A stretch of DNA of 64,000 nt. It comes from Paenibacillus sp. FSL H7-0326 (GTDB lineage: Bacteria > Bacillota > Bacilli > Paenibacillales > Paenibacillaceae). The notes under the pieces are model-generated. The model was not told the origin of the DNA and did no database searches. It worked only from the letters and a program-made list of their open reading frames with translations. Position 1 is the first letter of the stretch. Each line of letters starts with the position of its first letter. The translations under genes and the position numbers were made by a program. This document shows positions 17,023-25,918 of the stretch, one piece after another. The stretch covers positions 186,001 to 250,000 of the forward strand of contig NZ_MPVN01000001.1 of assembly GCF_001955535.1 (NCBI RefSeq), read 5' to 3'.

Positions 17023-18321
17023 TTATTTCCCCAGGGTCTCTGGTCTCAACGATATGGTGTGCACAGGCTCTTCTTTTTTGTTTAAGTTGGAATGAATATA
17101 GAACATCGCAAGTGCAGCAAATGAAGACATCGTGCCTAGAAAAATAACCGGAACAATCCCCCAAAGATCATATACATTACCGAACATTAACGGACCAATC
17201 ATTCTTCCCACATTGGCAAATCCTCCGGACAACCCCATATAGAAAGGTGCATAAGGGCCTGTTCGTTCAGAGAAAAAAGTAGGAATTGTCGGCAGCAGCA
17301 TCATCTCACCGATGGTCGCCAGGATCATGCCGAGAACGAGGTAAATGTACTGATCATGGAAGAACAGGATGAAAGTAAACGCAATAGCTGAGAATATTGC
17401 ACTTACAAACATTTGCCGAACGATTGTTTGTGCAAAACGGCTTTTCATCCAGGCAGTAAAAGGTTGTCCGAACAAGATTACAAAACCATTGATTGTCCAC
17501 AGCAGACTGTAGAACTTAAGATCCATCCCCTTCTCGTCTATGTAAGGAGCAATTCCCGTTGACCAGAGAGAGAAGGAAATCCAGAAGAACATGGCACCAA
17601 GTGAAATAAATAAATATATGCTCATGTTTTTCAATAAGCTTTTTCGATCCAAATGTGCCTCTTCCATTATTAGCGGGTTACTTTCTTCTATTATATTGGG
17701 ATTCTTAACTGTATTCGGAATAGAGTGAGGATGTGAAGAGGTGCCTGCACGTACACGCATAAAAAATAGCAAAAATATGGCAAATAAGAGTGTTGTTGTT
17801 CCTGTGAACGTATAGGTTAAAGTAAAGGAAATAGAAGCAATTAGACCACCCACCATCGCTCCAATGGACAAACCGAAATTGTTGCACACATACATCAGGT
17901 TATACAGTGTTCTTCGATGCTCTTTCCAACGAAACCCAACATAGGCGTTCAAGGATGGAAGTGCAATTCCGTTAACGAAGCCAAGCAAGCACACGCATAA
18001 AATATACGCCGGCCAGCTGTCAGTGAAGGCTATACCATACAGCGCGGCAGCAGACAGAATAAAGGAGCCGGTAATCAGGAGCTTCGGGCCAAGCCGGTAA
18101 TACAAATTCCCCCCTACTATTTCACCGATTACACTGCACAGCGCTTGATATAACACAATGAGTCCGGCCTCACCATAGGATTTCCCCATTATATTGTGAA
18201 CATATAGTGTAGTTAGTGGCCACATGATCGCTTTGCCTGTGGAATTGACAAAGCTGGCGGCAATAAACAGCAGCGCATCTCTTGGATATTTTTTCAGCAA
18301 ATCGAGCTTGGTATTCTTCAT
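17023..18321 (-). CDS. MFS transporter, last gene of the ureohydrolase/ABC operon
   Basis: A 432-residue major facilitator protein with twelve predicted helices and a long central loop (about 195-225; SHPHSIPNTVKNPN). The start is ATG 18321, 13 bases after the stop of the upstream ABC permease, so it shares the operon mRNA. The longer frame from 18381 runs back into the permease gene and is rejected. MFS pumps in such positions often export a product or a toxic by-product. Here that could be an amine or guanidino compound, but this is inference from context only. Confidence 0.85.
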   Translation of the reverse strand: MKNTKLDLLKKYPRDALLFIAASFVNSTGKAIMWPLTTLYVHNIMGKSYGEAGLIVLYQALCSVIGEIVGGNLYYRLGPKLLITGSFILSAAALYGIAFTDSWPAYILCVCLLGFVNGIALPSLNAYVGFRWKEHRRTLYNLMYVCNNFGLSIGAMVGGLIASISFTLTYTFTGTTTLLFAIFLLFFMRVRAGTSSHPHSIPNTVKNPNIIEESNPLIMEEAHLDRKSLLKNMSIYLFISLGAMFFWISFSLWSTGIAPYIDEKGMDLKFYSLLWTINGFVILFGQPFTAWMKSRFAQTIVRQMFVSAIFSAIAFTFILFFHDQYIYLVLGMILATIGEMMLLPTIPTFFSERTGPYAPFYMGLSGGFANVGRMIGPLMFGNVYDLWGIVPVIFLGTMSSFAALAMFYIHSNLNKKEEPVHTISLRPETLGK

Positions 18322-18334
18322 ATGCCCTCTACTT

Positions 18335-19264
18335 TCATACACCCGTCCTGCGTGAGTCCATCGCATCACGGATACCATCACCTATAAAATTAATGGACAG
18401 TACGGACAGTATAATAACGAGCCCCGGCGGAATCCATAACCACGGCTGAGTGGTCAGTGCAGTAATGGACTGTGCTGCATTCAGCATATTCCCCCAGCTT
18501 GCAGCCGGCGGCTGAACGCCCATTCCCAAAAAGCTAAGAGAGGATTCAGATAGAATCGCGGCAGCTGCTCCAAAAGTCGCATTGACGAGAATAGGTCCCA
18601 TCGCATTCGGTAAGATATGTCCGAAGATGAGGCGAGGTGAACTGAAACCAAGCGCGATCCCGGCTCTTACAAATTCAGTTTGCCGAAGTGAGAGCACACT
18701 GCCTCTCACCAGTCTTGCAACTGCTGGCCATCCAAGCAGAGCAAGCACGATAATAATATTTGAGAGTCCTGTACCAAGTACGGTTACCAGTACAAGAATG
18801 ACCATCATGCTGGGAAATGACATAAACACATCAATAATTCGATTGATCAGCATGTCAACCCATCCTCCGACATAACCTGCAATGGCGCCAACTACTGTAC
18901 CTATTAGTACATACAGGATTACGGTGATAACACCTACCGCAAGCGATACCCGAGTAGCATATATCAACCTGCTGAGCACATCTCTTCCCACCTGATCCGT
19001 TCCAAGCCAGTGAGCCCCAGAAGGAGGTGCGGAGAACGCACCTATAATTGCATTCGGATCGTATGGCGCGATTAATGGCGCAAATATACCAACGAGAATT
19101 AATAATCCCATGATTATAAGGCCTGCTACAGCAAGCTTGTGCTGCATAAATCGCTGTCTAATCATTCTCCAGTAGCTATCCACTTCATAGGAAGGCACTT
19201 GAGCCATGGCTGCTGATGTCCTATCTTCTGAAGCTGCAATAGGCTGCACATTCAGTGAAGGCAT
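18335..19264 (-). CDS. Peptide/nickel-type ABC transporter permease (OppC/DppC-like)
   Basis: A 309-residue inner-membrane permease. The N-terminal cytoplasmic stretch is followed by an OppC-N helix (about 42-62), then the transport domain with the EAA loop around residues 200-225 (AGIALGFSSPRLIFGHILPNAMGPILV). It pairs with the OppB-like permease 18 bases upstream in the operon. The imported solute is set by the binding protein encoded in the same operon. Confidence 0.92.
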   Translation of the reverse strand: MPSLNVQPIAASEDRTSAAMAQVPSYEVDSYWRMIRQRFMQHKLAVAGLIIMGLLILVGIFAPLIAPYDPNAIIGAFSAPPSGAHWLGTDQVGRDVLSRLIYATRVSLAVGVITVILYVLIGTVVGAIAGYVGGWVDMLINRIIDVFMSFPSMMVILVLVTVLGTGLSNIIIVLALLGWPAVARLVRGSVLSLRQTEFVRAGIALGFSSPRLIFGHILPNAMGPILVNATFGAAAAILSESSLSFLGMGVQPPAASWGNMLNAAQSITALTTQPWLWIPPGLVIILSVLSINFIGDGIRDAMDSRRTGV

Positions 19265-19282
19265 ACTTTCTCACTCCTTTCA

Positions 19283-20233
19283 TTAACTGTATTTGATACG
19301 TGGATCAACAACCGCATACATCACATCAGACCATAGGTTTGCGGCTAACACAGACAAGGCGGCCAGCATATTCACGCCCATAAGCAGTGGAAAATCTCTT
19401 GAGAATATGGCTTGAATGGTAAGCTGCCCCATTCCGTTCCACTGAAAGATCGTTTCCGTAATCACTGCCCCGCCGATGAGTATGGGAATATCAAGACCCG
19501 CAATCGTGATAAGAGGGATTAGCGCATTTTTTAGCGCATGTTTATTAATAACGATAAATTCCTTCATTCCCTTTGCCCTGGCCGTCCTGAGATATTCCTG
19601 CCCGAGCACTTCAATGACACTTGAACGCACATAACGGATCATGCCCCCGGATATGGAGGTCCCTAGCGTAATTGTAGGCAGGATAAGGTGAGTCAGTGTA
19701 TCCCAGAACCCTCCGCTTCCTCCCATCGAGTTCATACCACCGGTAGGAAGTATACCTAGCAGAACACCGAAGATATAAATAAGACCTAGTCCAAGAAAAA
19801 AATTGGGAATGGATACACCAAGAAGAGAGCCCGTTGACATCAAGTAATCAAATTTGGAGCCAGATTTGACAGCACAATATATCCCAATCGGTATAGCAAT
19901 TAAATAACCAAACAAAATAGAAGCTCCGACTAACAGCAAGGTCGGACCAATTCGTTCAGCAATCATGGCCGTAACAGGCTGGAATGAGCTGAAGGAATGC
20001 CCAAGATCACCCTGTAATAAGTTTGCAAGCCATTTAAAATAACGGATCATAAATGGATCATTGAGCCCTAGAGCCTCTCTCCGGATCTGCTTGTCCTCCT
20101 CCGTTACATCCGGATTCACATACATATCCACCGGGTCACCAGGGGCTAGGTTAATCAGCACAAAATTTAGAAAGGTAACACCAAGAAGCACCGGAAGGGC
20201 GATAAGTAATCTACGGATAATGTAATTAAACAT
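19283..20233 (-). CDS. Peptide/nickel-type ABC transporter permease (OppB/DppB-like)
   Basis: A 316-residue permease starting MFNYIIRRLLIALPVLLGVT, the usual OppB/DppB/NikB start. The EAA loop is ARAKGMKEFIVINKHALKNALIPLI (around 217-243). The start overlaps the end of the upstream ATPase gene by 8 bases, so translation is coupled. It forms the membrane channel with the OppC-like partner. Confidence 0.93.
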   Translation of the reverse strand: MFNYIIRRLLIALPVLLGVTFLNFVLINLAPGDPVDMYVNPDVTEEDKQIRREALGLNDPFMIRYFKWLANLLQGDLGHSFSSFQPVTAMIAERIGPTLLLVGASILFGYLIAIPIGIYCAVKSGSKFDYLMSTGSLLGVSIPNFFLGLGLIYIFGVLLGILPTGGMNSMGGSGGFWDTLTHLILPTITLGTSISGGMIRYVRSSVIEVLGQEYLRTARAKGMKEFIVINKHALKNALIPLITIAGLDIPILIGGAVITETIFQWNGMGQLTIQAIFSRDFPLLMGVNMLAALSVLAANLWSDVMYAVVDPRIKYS

Positions 20234-21290
20234 AGAGTGCCCCCTCTTCTCGAGTCCTCACTATTGGGTTACTTATGAGCGGATAATGACAGGCATAATG
20301 ATGGTTCTGGTCAATTCCATCATTCGTCAATCCAGGCTCTTCTTCCTTACATTTATCATTTGCCATCGGGCAGCGGGTATGAAAACGACAGCCTGCCGGT
20401 GGTGCTGCCGGACTCGGAACATCCCCTTGCAGGAGGATCCGTTCTTTATTTCGAAGATGTGGATTCGGGACAGGATAAGCATCCAATAATGCTTTGGTAT
20501 AAGGATGCTTCGGATGCTGAAACAAAGCTTGGGCAGAAGCAATCTCAACGATTTTTCCTAAATACATGACTGCAATTCGGTCACTCATATATTTAACTGA
20601 GCCTAGTCCATGTCCAATGAACAGGTATGTCAGATTAAACTCTTGTTGTAAATCCTTCAGCAAGTTCAAAATTTGGGCTTGAATCGACACATCCAGTGCC
20701 GAGACTGGCTCATCACATACGATGAGTTTAGGCTTCAAGGCCACAGCACGAGCAATGCCTATTCTCTGTCGCTGGCCTCCCGAGAATTCGTGTGGATATT
20801 TACCAAGACTTGAGAGAGGGAGCCCAACAATCTCCATAAGCCAAGAAGCCTGCTGCAGAGCATCTCCATCCGTCATCCCCCGTAGTACTTTGAGCGGCTC
20901 TGTCATTAAGTCCACGACCCGCTTTCTCGGATTCAAGGATGAATACGGATCTTGAAAGATCATTTGCAAGTCGCGCCTGATTCCTCGCATTTGTCCAAGA
21001 GGCAGCGGAGCAAGATCCTTTCCCTCAAATAAAACCTTACCTGAGCTAACCTCCTCCAGCTTAACAATGCTTCTCCCAAGCGTTGATTTTCCACAACCCG
21101 ACTCTCCTACAAGTCCGACTGTTTCTCCAGGAAACACCGTTAAATCCACCCCATCCACCGCTTTGATATGACCGATGGTTTTCGAGAATAGTCCTTTCTT
21201 GATCGAGTAATATTTATGAACAGATTCTAGTTGAAGCAGCGGTGTTGCAGCTGTAATGATTTCTTTTTTATTCATCTGTAATGTGGACAT
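20226..21290 (-). CDS. ABC transporter ATP-binding protein (OppF/DppF-like)
   Basis: A 354-residue ATPase with Walker [10 protein letters not shown] (about 62-70), signature FSGGQRQR (about 167-174), Walker B LIVCDEP (about 189-195) and the C-terminal oligopeptide-transporter extension with Cys residues (GCRFHTRCPMANDKC, about 304-318). These cysteines bind an FeS cluster in related ATPases. It is adjacent to the OppD-like ATPase, with a 4-base gap. Confidence 0.93.
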   Translation of the reverse strand: MSTLQMNKKEIITAATPLLQLESVHKYYSIKKGLFSKTIGHIKAVDGVDLTVFPGETVGLVGESGCGKSTLGRSIVKLEEVSSGKVLFEGKDLAPLPLGQMRGIRRDLQMIFQDPYSSLNPRKRVVDLMTEPLKVLRGMTDGDALQQASWLMEIVGLPLSSLGKYPHEFSGGQRQRIGIARAVALKPKLIVCDEPVSALDVSIQAQILNLLKDLQQEFNLTYLFIGHGLGSVKYMSDRIAVMYLGKIVEIASAQALFQHPKHPYTKALLDAYPVPNPHLRNKERILLQGDVPSPAAPPAGCRFHTRCPMANDKCKEEEPGLTNDGIDQNHHYACHYPLISNPIVRTREEGALYV

Positions 21291-21294
21291 CGAT

Positions 21295-22284
21295 TCACCC
21301 CTCGATCTTGGACAAATTGTCCGGCATGATTGGATACCAGCATCTTACTTTGTGACCTGCTTTAATCTCTGTAAGCGGAGGCAGCGAATGACATCGTTCC
21401 CCAGCTCTTGTGCATCGCTTCATAAATCTGCAGCCTGAAGGCATCTCCTGCAGGGAAGGAACCGAACCTTGAATAGAGCGAAGCTTCACGTCATCCATTT
21501 CTATATGAGGGATGGATTCCATCAAGCCATTGGTGTAGGGATGTGCAGGATGGTCAAACAGCTCGAACACTTCCCCTTCCTCCACCACCTGACCGGCATA
21601 CATCACGATAATTCGATCCGCCATCTCTGCAACAACACCCAGGTCATGCGTAATCAGCATGATTGAAGTGCCATATTCAGAACGAATATCTTTAATCAGC
21701 TGGAGAATTTGAGCTTGAATCGTCACATCCAGAGCTGTCGTAGGTTCATCCGCAATCAGGAGCTTGGGCTTGCAGGCAAGAGCCATGGCAATCATAACCC
21801 GCTGTTTCATTCCACCTGATAAGGTATGGGGATATTGACCAAGAATCTGCTCTGCTCTTGAAAAACCGACTTGCTTAAGCAAGGTTATTGCGTGCTCTTT
21901 GGCTTGTTTAGCGTTTAAATCTAGATGCATCCGAATAACCTCGATCAATTGATTTCCGATGGTGAATACCGGATTAAGAGAGGACATCGGGTCCTGAAAG
22001 ATCATGGCGATATCTTTGCCTCGAAGTTTAATCAGTTCATGTTCGGGGAGCTCAGCCAGCTCTTTATCCTGAAACCGAATGGATCCGTGAGATATATAAC
22101 CACTTCGTCCAAGTAAGCGCAGAATCGATAGAGATGTCACGCTCTTCCCGCAGCCAGATTCGCCGACGATACATAAGGTCTCGCCTTCTTGAAGAGAGAA
22201 GCTGACGTCATCAACGGACGTCACTTCTCCTGTTTCTGTACGAAAATTGGTTTTCAGCTCTCGAACCGTCAGCAAATCGTTCAT
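21295..22284 (-). CDS. ABC transporter ATP-binding protein (OppD/DppD-like)
   Basis: A 329-residue ATPase with Walker [10 protein letters not shown] (about 39-47), signature LSGGMKQR (about 153-160), Walker [14 protein letters not shown] (about 174-186) and a C-terminal extension with the conserved cysteine cluster ([16 protein letters not shown]). It works as a heterodimer with the OppF-like ATPase. It sits just downstream of the binding-protein gene. Confidence 0.93.
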   Translation of the reverse strand: MNDLLTVRELKTNFRTETGEVTSVDDVSFSLQEGETLCIVGESGCGKSVTSLSILRLLGRSGYISHGSIRFQDKELAELPEHELIKLRGKDIAMIFQDPMSSLNPVFTIGNQLIEVIRMHLDLNAKQAKEHAITLLKQVGFSRAEQILGQYPHTLSGGMKQRVMIAMALACKPKLLIADEPTTALDVTIQAQILQLIKDIRSEYGTSIMLITHDLGVVAEMADRIIVMYAGQVVEEGEVFELFDHPAHPYTNGLMESIPHIEMDDVKLRSIQGSVPSLQEMPSGCRFMKRCTRAGERCHSLPPLTEIKAGHKVRCWYPIMPDNLSKIEG

Positions 22285-22312
22285 GCTGTACCTCCTTCGT
22301 CATTCTTGATCC

Positions 22313-23953
22313 TTATCTGCGTTCCCATGTGTTAACGTCATAGTGCATACCATCGACGACACCACCCTTACCGTTAATGTCCTCTCCTATTGCCATAAGG
22401 TTAAACTCGGAATATACCGTGATGAGTGGAACATCCTCCTGAATAATATTTTGAAGCTTGTCATAGATTTCACCTCGTTTCACAGGATCCGTCTCTGCCA
22501 TACCCGCATCAAAGAGCGCATCTACTTCTGGATTGTTATACCGCATATCGTTCAGTGCTGCAGTCGATCGGTAGACCGTCGCTGGCCCGTCAGGATCGAT
22601 AATGCTTCCGAAGCTGCTGAGCGCAAGATCGAAATCTCCTGATACCAGCTTAGAGACCGTCGTTGGAAAATCAAAATTGACCTGATTCACCTTCAGACCT
22701 ATTGCCTGAAAATTTTGTTGAATTATATTCCCTGCCATTTCACGTGTTCTATCTCCAGTCGGAACAATAAGCTCAATGGGAGCATTCATATCGAAACCTG
22801 CTTCAGCTAACATTTGTTTGGCTAGTTCTGGATCATAGGAATATTTAAGGATATTCTCGTCGTGGTAAGGATGGCTGTTTGAATAAGGCCCATCCTGCAA
22901 TTCGCCTGTCCCAGGCATCAGCTGATCTACAATCATTTGACGATCGATTGCGTAGGCAAGAGCTTGACGTACTTTTTTATCAGGAAACCGTTCGGTATTA
23001 ATTTCAATGGAATTATATCTTCGGGTCTGTTCTTCAAGGGTCTTTAGACTTTCGATTGACTTGACTGTGCTCCACTCCGTTGCTGGAATATTCCCAACAC
23101 CTTGCGCAGCATTCATGTCGAGCTCACCAGACTCTAATTGCGCAACCATATTGGCAGCGGGCATGATTTTAATAAACACTTTCTCTATCTTCGGTGCTCC
23201 CCGGTAATAATCCGGGTTGGCAGCCAGCTCAACATAAGATTTGTTCTCATACTTAACAAAAGTATAAGGTCCGGAGGTTACATTGGGACTACGCCAGAAC
23301 GGATTTTGGTTCAGTTCCGCGGGATTCACTTCAGACAATATGTGTTTAGGTACAATGAGCACATCTGAGAAACGTTCATATACGAGATTGGGGTCAACCG
23401 GGGTTTTGGTGCGCAGCTCCAGATGCTTGTCATCAATGACTTTAATGGACTCCAGCTTGTCCTTTCCTTCCGGCAGCATTCCTTTCTCATTTAAACCGTC
23501 CAATGAAAAAATAGCACTGCGCTGAGTTGTAATGGTCTTCGGATTGGCGATCAAATTAATCGTAAATTCAACATCCTCCGCCGTAATTGGTGTACCATCC
23601 GTCCAGTTTGCATCTGGATGGAGGGCAATTTTGAATGTTTGATTGTCCTCTGTTTCAAATGACTCTGCCAGCTGAAGCTCAAATTGAAGTGGTCCTGTCG
23701 TCTTGATCAAGCTGTCAAAGAAATAACGATACGTAAACACAGCGCCGCTCGAACCACTTCCGTCAGAATCAATCGGATTAAACATAAGCGGAGGATTGGT
23801 GATTCCGATCGTCAACTGGTTTGCTTGAGAAGCATTACCACCAGACGCCGCTCCTACTGCGGTTCCCGCGCCTTCCCCCTGTGAGCCGCAGCCTGTTATA
23901 AGCAGCATGCCAATCAGAGGGAATAAAGCCATTTTTTTAAACCATTTTCTCAT
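22313..23953 (-). CDS. Family 5 extracellular solute-binding lipoprotein of the ABC transporter
   Basis: A 546-residue lipoprotein with signal peptide and lipobox ITGC (about 19-22). The SBP family 5 body binds peptides, nickel chelates or other small solutes and hands them to the OppB/C-like permease. Typical segments are PSDGTPITAEDVEFT-like NWTDGTPITAEDVEFT (about 116-131) and VRQALAYAIDR (about 329-339). The ATG at 23953 overlaps the end of the ureohydrolase gene by 17 bases, tying import to that hydrolase. A guanidino or amide-containing solute is plausible but unproven. Confidence 0.9.
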   Translation of the reverse strand: MRKWFKKMALFPLIGMLLITGCGSQGEGAGTAVGAASGGNASQANQLTIGITNPPLMFNPIDSDGSGSSGAVFTYRYFFDSLIKTTGPLQFELQLAESFETEDNQTFKIALHPDANWTDGTPITAEDVEFTINLIANPKTITTQRSAIFSLDGLNEKGMLPEGKDKLESIKVIDDKHLELRTKTPVDPNLVYERFSDVLIVPKHILSEVNPAELNQNPFWRSPNVTSGPYTFVKYENKSYVELAANPDYYRGAPKIEKVFIKIMPAANMVAQLESGELDMNAAQGVGNIPATEWSTVKSIESLKTLEEQTRRYNSIEINTERFPDKKVRQALAYAIDRQMIVDQLMPGTGELQDGPYSNSHPYHDENILKYSYDPELAKQMLAEAGFDMNAPIELIVPTGDRTREMAGNIIQQNFQAIGLKVNQVNFDFPTTVSKLVSGDFDLALSSFGSIIDPDGPATVYRSTAALNDMRYNNPEVDALFDAGMAETDPVKRGEIYDKLQNIIQEDVPLITVYSEFNLMAIGEDINGKGGVVDGMHYDVNTWERR

Positions 23954-24938
23954 ATGACATGTCCCCTTCCGCCCGTGTCACGCGTTCTGACTTCTCTCTA
24001 CGCTTTACTGCAAGCAAGCTGATAAACTCAAACACAATATTAGCTGCATTCAGTGCCGTCACCTGACTTGAATCACGGTCAGGCAGTACTTCTACCAGGT
24101 CAAAACCAATAAAATCAAGGCCCGCCAAGCCTCTCAGCATCTTTTGTGCTTCGTAGGTCGTGAAACCGCCGACCTCTGGCGTTCCCGTTCCAGGCGCATA
24201 GACCGGATCCAGAAAATCAATATCAAAGGTAAGGAACACCGGGCGATCTCCGACACAGCCTTTTACCTTGCGACAAAGTTCAGGAATGGTTAAATCCCTG
24301 ACATCATCTGTCGTCAACACTTCAAAACCCATCGCTCTGGCTTCCTCCAGACCATCTGCACGGTATGTTGTTCCTCTCATTCCCATCTGGATGGAATGAT
24401 TAGGATCGATCAGACCTTCATCTACTGCATAACTGAAAACAGCACCATGCGACCACATTCTTTCCGGATGCTTGGATCGGCCAGTGTCAGAATGGGAATC
24501 AAAATGCACCAGACATACAGGACCATGCTTCTTGGCTGCTGCTCTTAAGTGAGGAAGTGATATAGAATGATCTCCTCCCAGCAATATCGGCACCACGCCT
24601 GCTTCAAATACTGGCGTCAGCTGTTCTTCAATTGCCTGGTAGGATTGTTCGATATAACCTGGGTGAACGATGAGATCCCCATAATCCACCCCTGATAAAT
24701 ATTCAGAAATATCAATCTGATGTACGGGAGAGATCGGCCTGATCCGCTGCGACATGCTTCGAATTGCTGACGGACCGAACCTAGCTCCAATTCCATAACT
24801 GACACCTGTGTCAAACGGAACACCGATTACGGCAAAATCCACGTCATCATCCAGGTTTTGTTCGTAAGGCAAATGCATAAACGTATGGATTCCTGAATAC
24901 AACGGTTTCCCCATTTCAATCTGTGGACGATATTTCAT
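23937..24938 (-). CDS. Ureohydrolase (agmatinase/arginase family), first gene of the ABC operon
   Basis: A 333-residue binuclear-metal ureohydrolase that removes urea from a guanidino compound. All metal ligands are present: His124 in GGDHS, Asp147/His149/Asp151 in HFDSHSD, and Asp239/Asp241 in TFDIDFLDP. The start at ATG 24938 (MKYRPQ) has GGAG about 10 bases upstream. An in-frame extension to 25043 runs through the leader terminator and is rejected. Sequence cannot separate agmatinase, guanidinobutyrase and guanidine hydrolase. The gene is co-transcribed with a complete importer and is very similar to the second ureohydrolase 1 kb away. Confidence 0.9.
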   Translation of the reverse strand: MKYRPQIEMGKPLYSGIHTFMHLPYEQNLDDDVDFAVIGVPFDTGVSYGIGARFGPSAIRSMSQRIRPISPVHQIDISEYLSGVDYGDLIVHPGYIEQSYQAIEEQLTPVFEAGVVPILLGGDHSISLPHLRAAAKKHGPVCLVHFDSHSDTGRSKHPERMWSHGAVFSYAVDEGLIDPNHSIQMGMRGTTYRADGLEEARAMGFEVLTTDDVRDLTIPELCRKVKGCVGDRPVFLTFDIDFLDPVYAPGTGTPEVGGFTTYEAQKMLRGLAGLDFIGFDLVEVLPDRDSSQVTALNAANIVFEFISLLAVKRREKSERVTRAEGDMSYEKMV

Positions 24939-25066
24939 CTTCAGCTCACTCCATTCTATTTTCTTAGAAAAAAGCAAAAAGAGGCTGCTTAGAATTAAGC
25001 GGCCTCTTTGCCATAGACAAGCATCCCATACTAGAGGATGCATGCTTGTATGCAGTTGTGTAATGC
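24939..25066 (-). ncRNA. Leader RNA A: conserved hairpin plus overlapping terminator upstream of the ureohydrolase/ABC operon
   Basis: The untranslated leader is about 125 bases. Hairpin P1 pairs CAAGCAT with ATGCTTG (25018-25048 in plus coordinates). After a 5-base linker comes GGC-AAAGAG-GCC (25001-25012), a stem with a six-base loop. Its right half is also the left arm of a strong terminator. The same order of elements, with shared words (CACAAC, TGCATA, CTTG, GGCAA, CCGCTT), precedes the second ureohydrolase. The architecture suggests regulated termination, by the neighbouring ANTAR protein or by a small-molecule ligand. Confidence 0.65.
24976..25009 (-). terminator. Leader terminator A
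   Basis: On the minus strand AAGAGGCcGCTTA pairs with TAAGCaGCCTCTT and is followed by a T run. It lies about 40 bases before the ureohydrolase start, between promoter and gene, so it would abort the operon mRNA unless antiterminated. Confidence 0.85.
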
Positions 25067-25067
25067 A

Positions 25068-25096
25068 ATTATAGAAACAGGAGTTACTTATGTCAA
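25068..25096 (-). promoter_or_regulatory. Sigma-A promoter of the ureohydrolase/ABC operon
   Basis: On the minus strand TTGACA (25091-25096) and TATAAT (25068-25073) are separated by exactly 17 bases. Both boxes match consensus perfectly. Confidence 0.9.
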
Positions 25097-25166
25097 TATG
25101 TTTAACATATTATCTTGAAATTTATTATTTTTTGTACTTTTGTGTCAGATTACTTCACTTAATCAG

Positions 25167-25195
25167 TTGACTTTTAAATAGATGTATTATATAAA
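25167..25195 (+). promoter_or_regulatory. Promoter of the ANTAR regulator gene
   Basis: TTGACT (25167-25172) and TATAAA (25190-25195) are separated by 17 bases, about 90 bases before the ANTAR gene. It diverges from the operon promoter at 25068-25096. Confidence 0.7.
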
Positions 25196-25284
25196 TTATC
25201 ATTAATCAGGAACATTCTCCTTTGTACATACACAAAACACGAAAGCTGTTGTCTCAATTCCTACTTCGAGGTGATGGGTAAATT

Positions 25285-25833
25285 ATGAAACCAAGATTAT
25301 TGCATGTTCATGATATCCCGACGACCAAATGTCAAGTTGATGTCAAGTTCAAAGAACTAGGTTATCGTGTTGAGTCTGTTGAAGCTGAATGTATGAGTAA
25401 GCTTACAGAGAGCAGGTTTGAAATGATCATTCTCGATTTGCCTGCTTGCCGACTGAAGAAATGGCTTCATTCGGCAAACTCCTTATTCTCTTTTCCTATT
25501 CTGTGGTGGTGCGATGAACGAAAACCTGCTACTGCCGCTCCCCACGAGAAGCTCGACGGTGTACTCTGCTCAGGCATGAATGATAATGAGCTTCAATGGT
25601 CATTGCTCATAGGAGTAAAGAACTATCAGATGAGGGTCCATTTGGAACGTGAGTATCGTTTCTTATCCAGCAAGCTTGATGAGATTAAGCGTGTTGAAAG
25701 CGCAAAGCTGTCACTTAGTAAACAGAAAAATATAAGTGAGAACAAAGCGTATGAACTCATGCGTACACAGGCAATGAATGAACGCAGAAAAATCATCGAG
25801 GTCGCTGATTCCGTGTTAAAACAGACTATATGA
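25285..25833 (+). CDS. ANTAR-domain RNA-binding antitermination regulator (AmiR-like)
   Basis: A 182-residue protein. The N-terminal part (about 1-110) resembles a degenerate receiver domain (MIILDLPACRLKKWL) without the usual phosphorylation site context. A helical stretch (about 115-140) follows, then an ANTAR domain at the C-terminus (about 127-182). Its signature is ENKAYELMRTQAMNERRKIIEVADSVL. ANTAR proteins such as AmiR, NasR and EutV bind paired RNA hairpins and prevent termination. The gene lies between two ureohydrolase units whose leaders end in terminators, so those leaders are the natural target. No sensor gene is adjacent. Confidence 0.85.
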   Translation: MKPRLLHVHDIPTTKCQVDVKFKELGYRVESVEAECMSKLTESRFEMIILDLPACRLKKWLHSANSLFSFPILWWCDERKPATAAPHEKLDGVLCSGMNDNELQWSLLIGVKNYQMRVHLEREYRFLSSKLDEIKRVESAKLSLSKQKNISENKAYELMRTQAMNERRKIIEVADSVLKQTI

Positions 25834-25864
25834 TCTGCCTCCTGGCATGCCAGGCGCACACGTT

Positions 25865-25905
25865 AAAACATCCGCTGAGCAATTAGCTTCAGCGGATGTT
25901 TTTTT
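25865..25905 (+). terminator. Terminator of the ANTAR gene
   Basis: AAAACATCCGCTGA pairs with TCAGCGGATGTTTT around a ten-base loop and is followed by T residues. It lies 31 bases after the ANTAR stop codon and just before the end of the convergent ureohydrolase gene. Confidence 0.92.
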
Positions 25906-25918
25906 ATATAACGTGAAG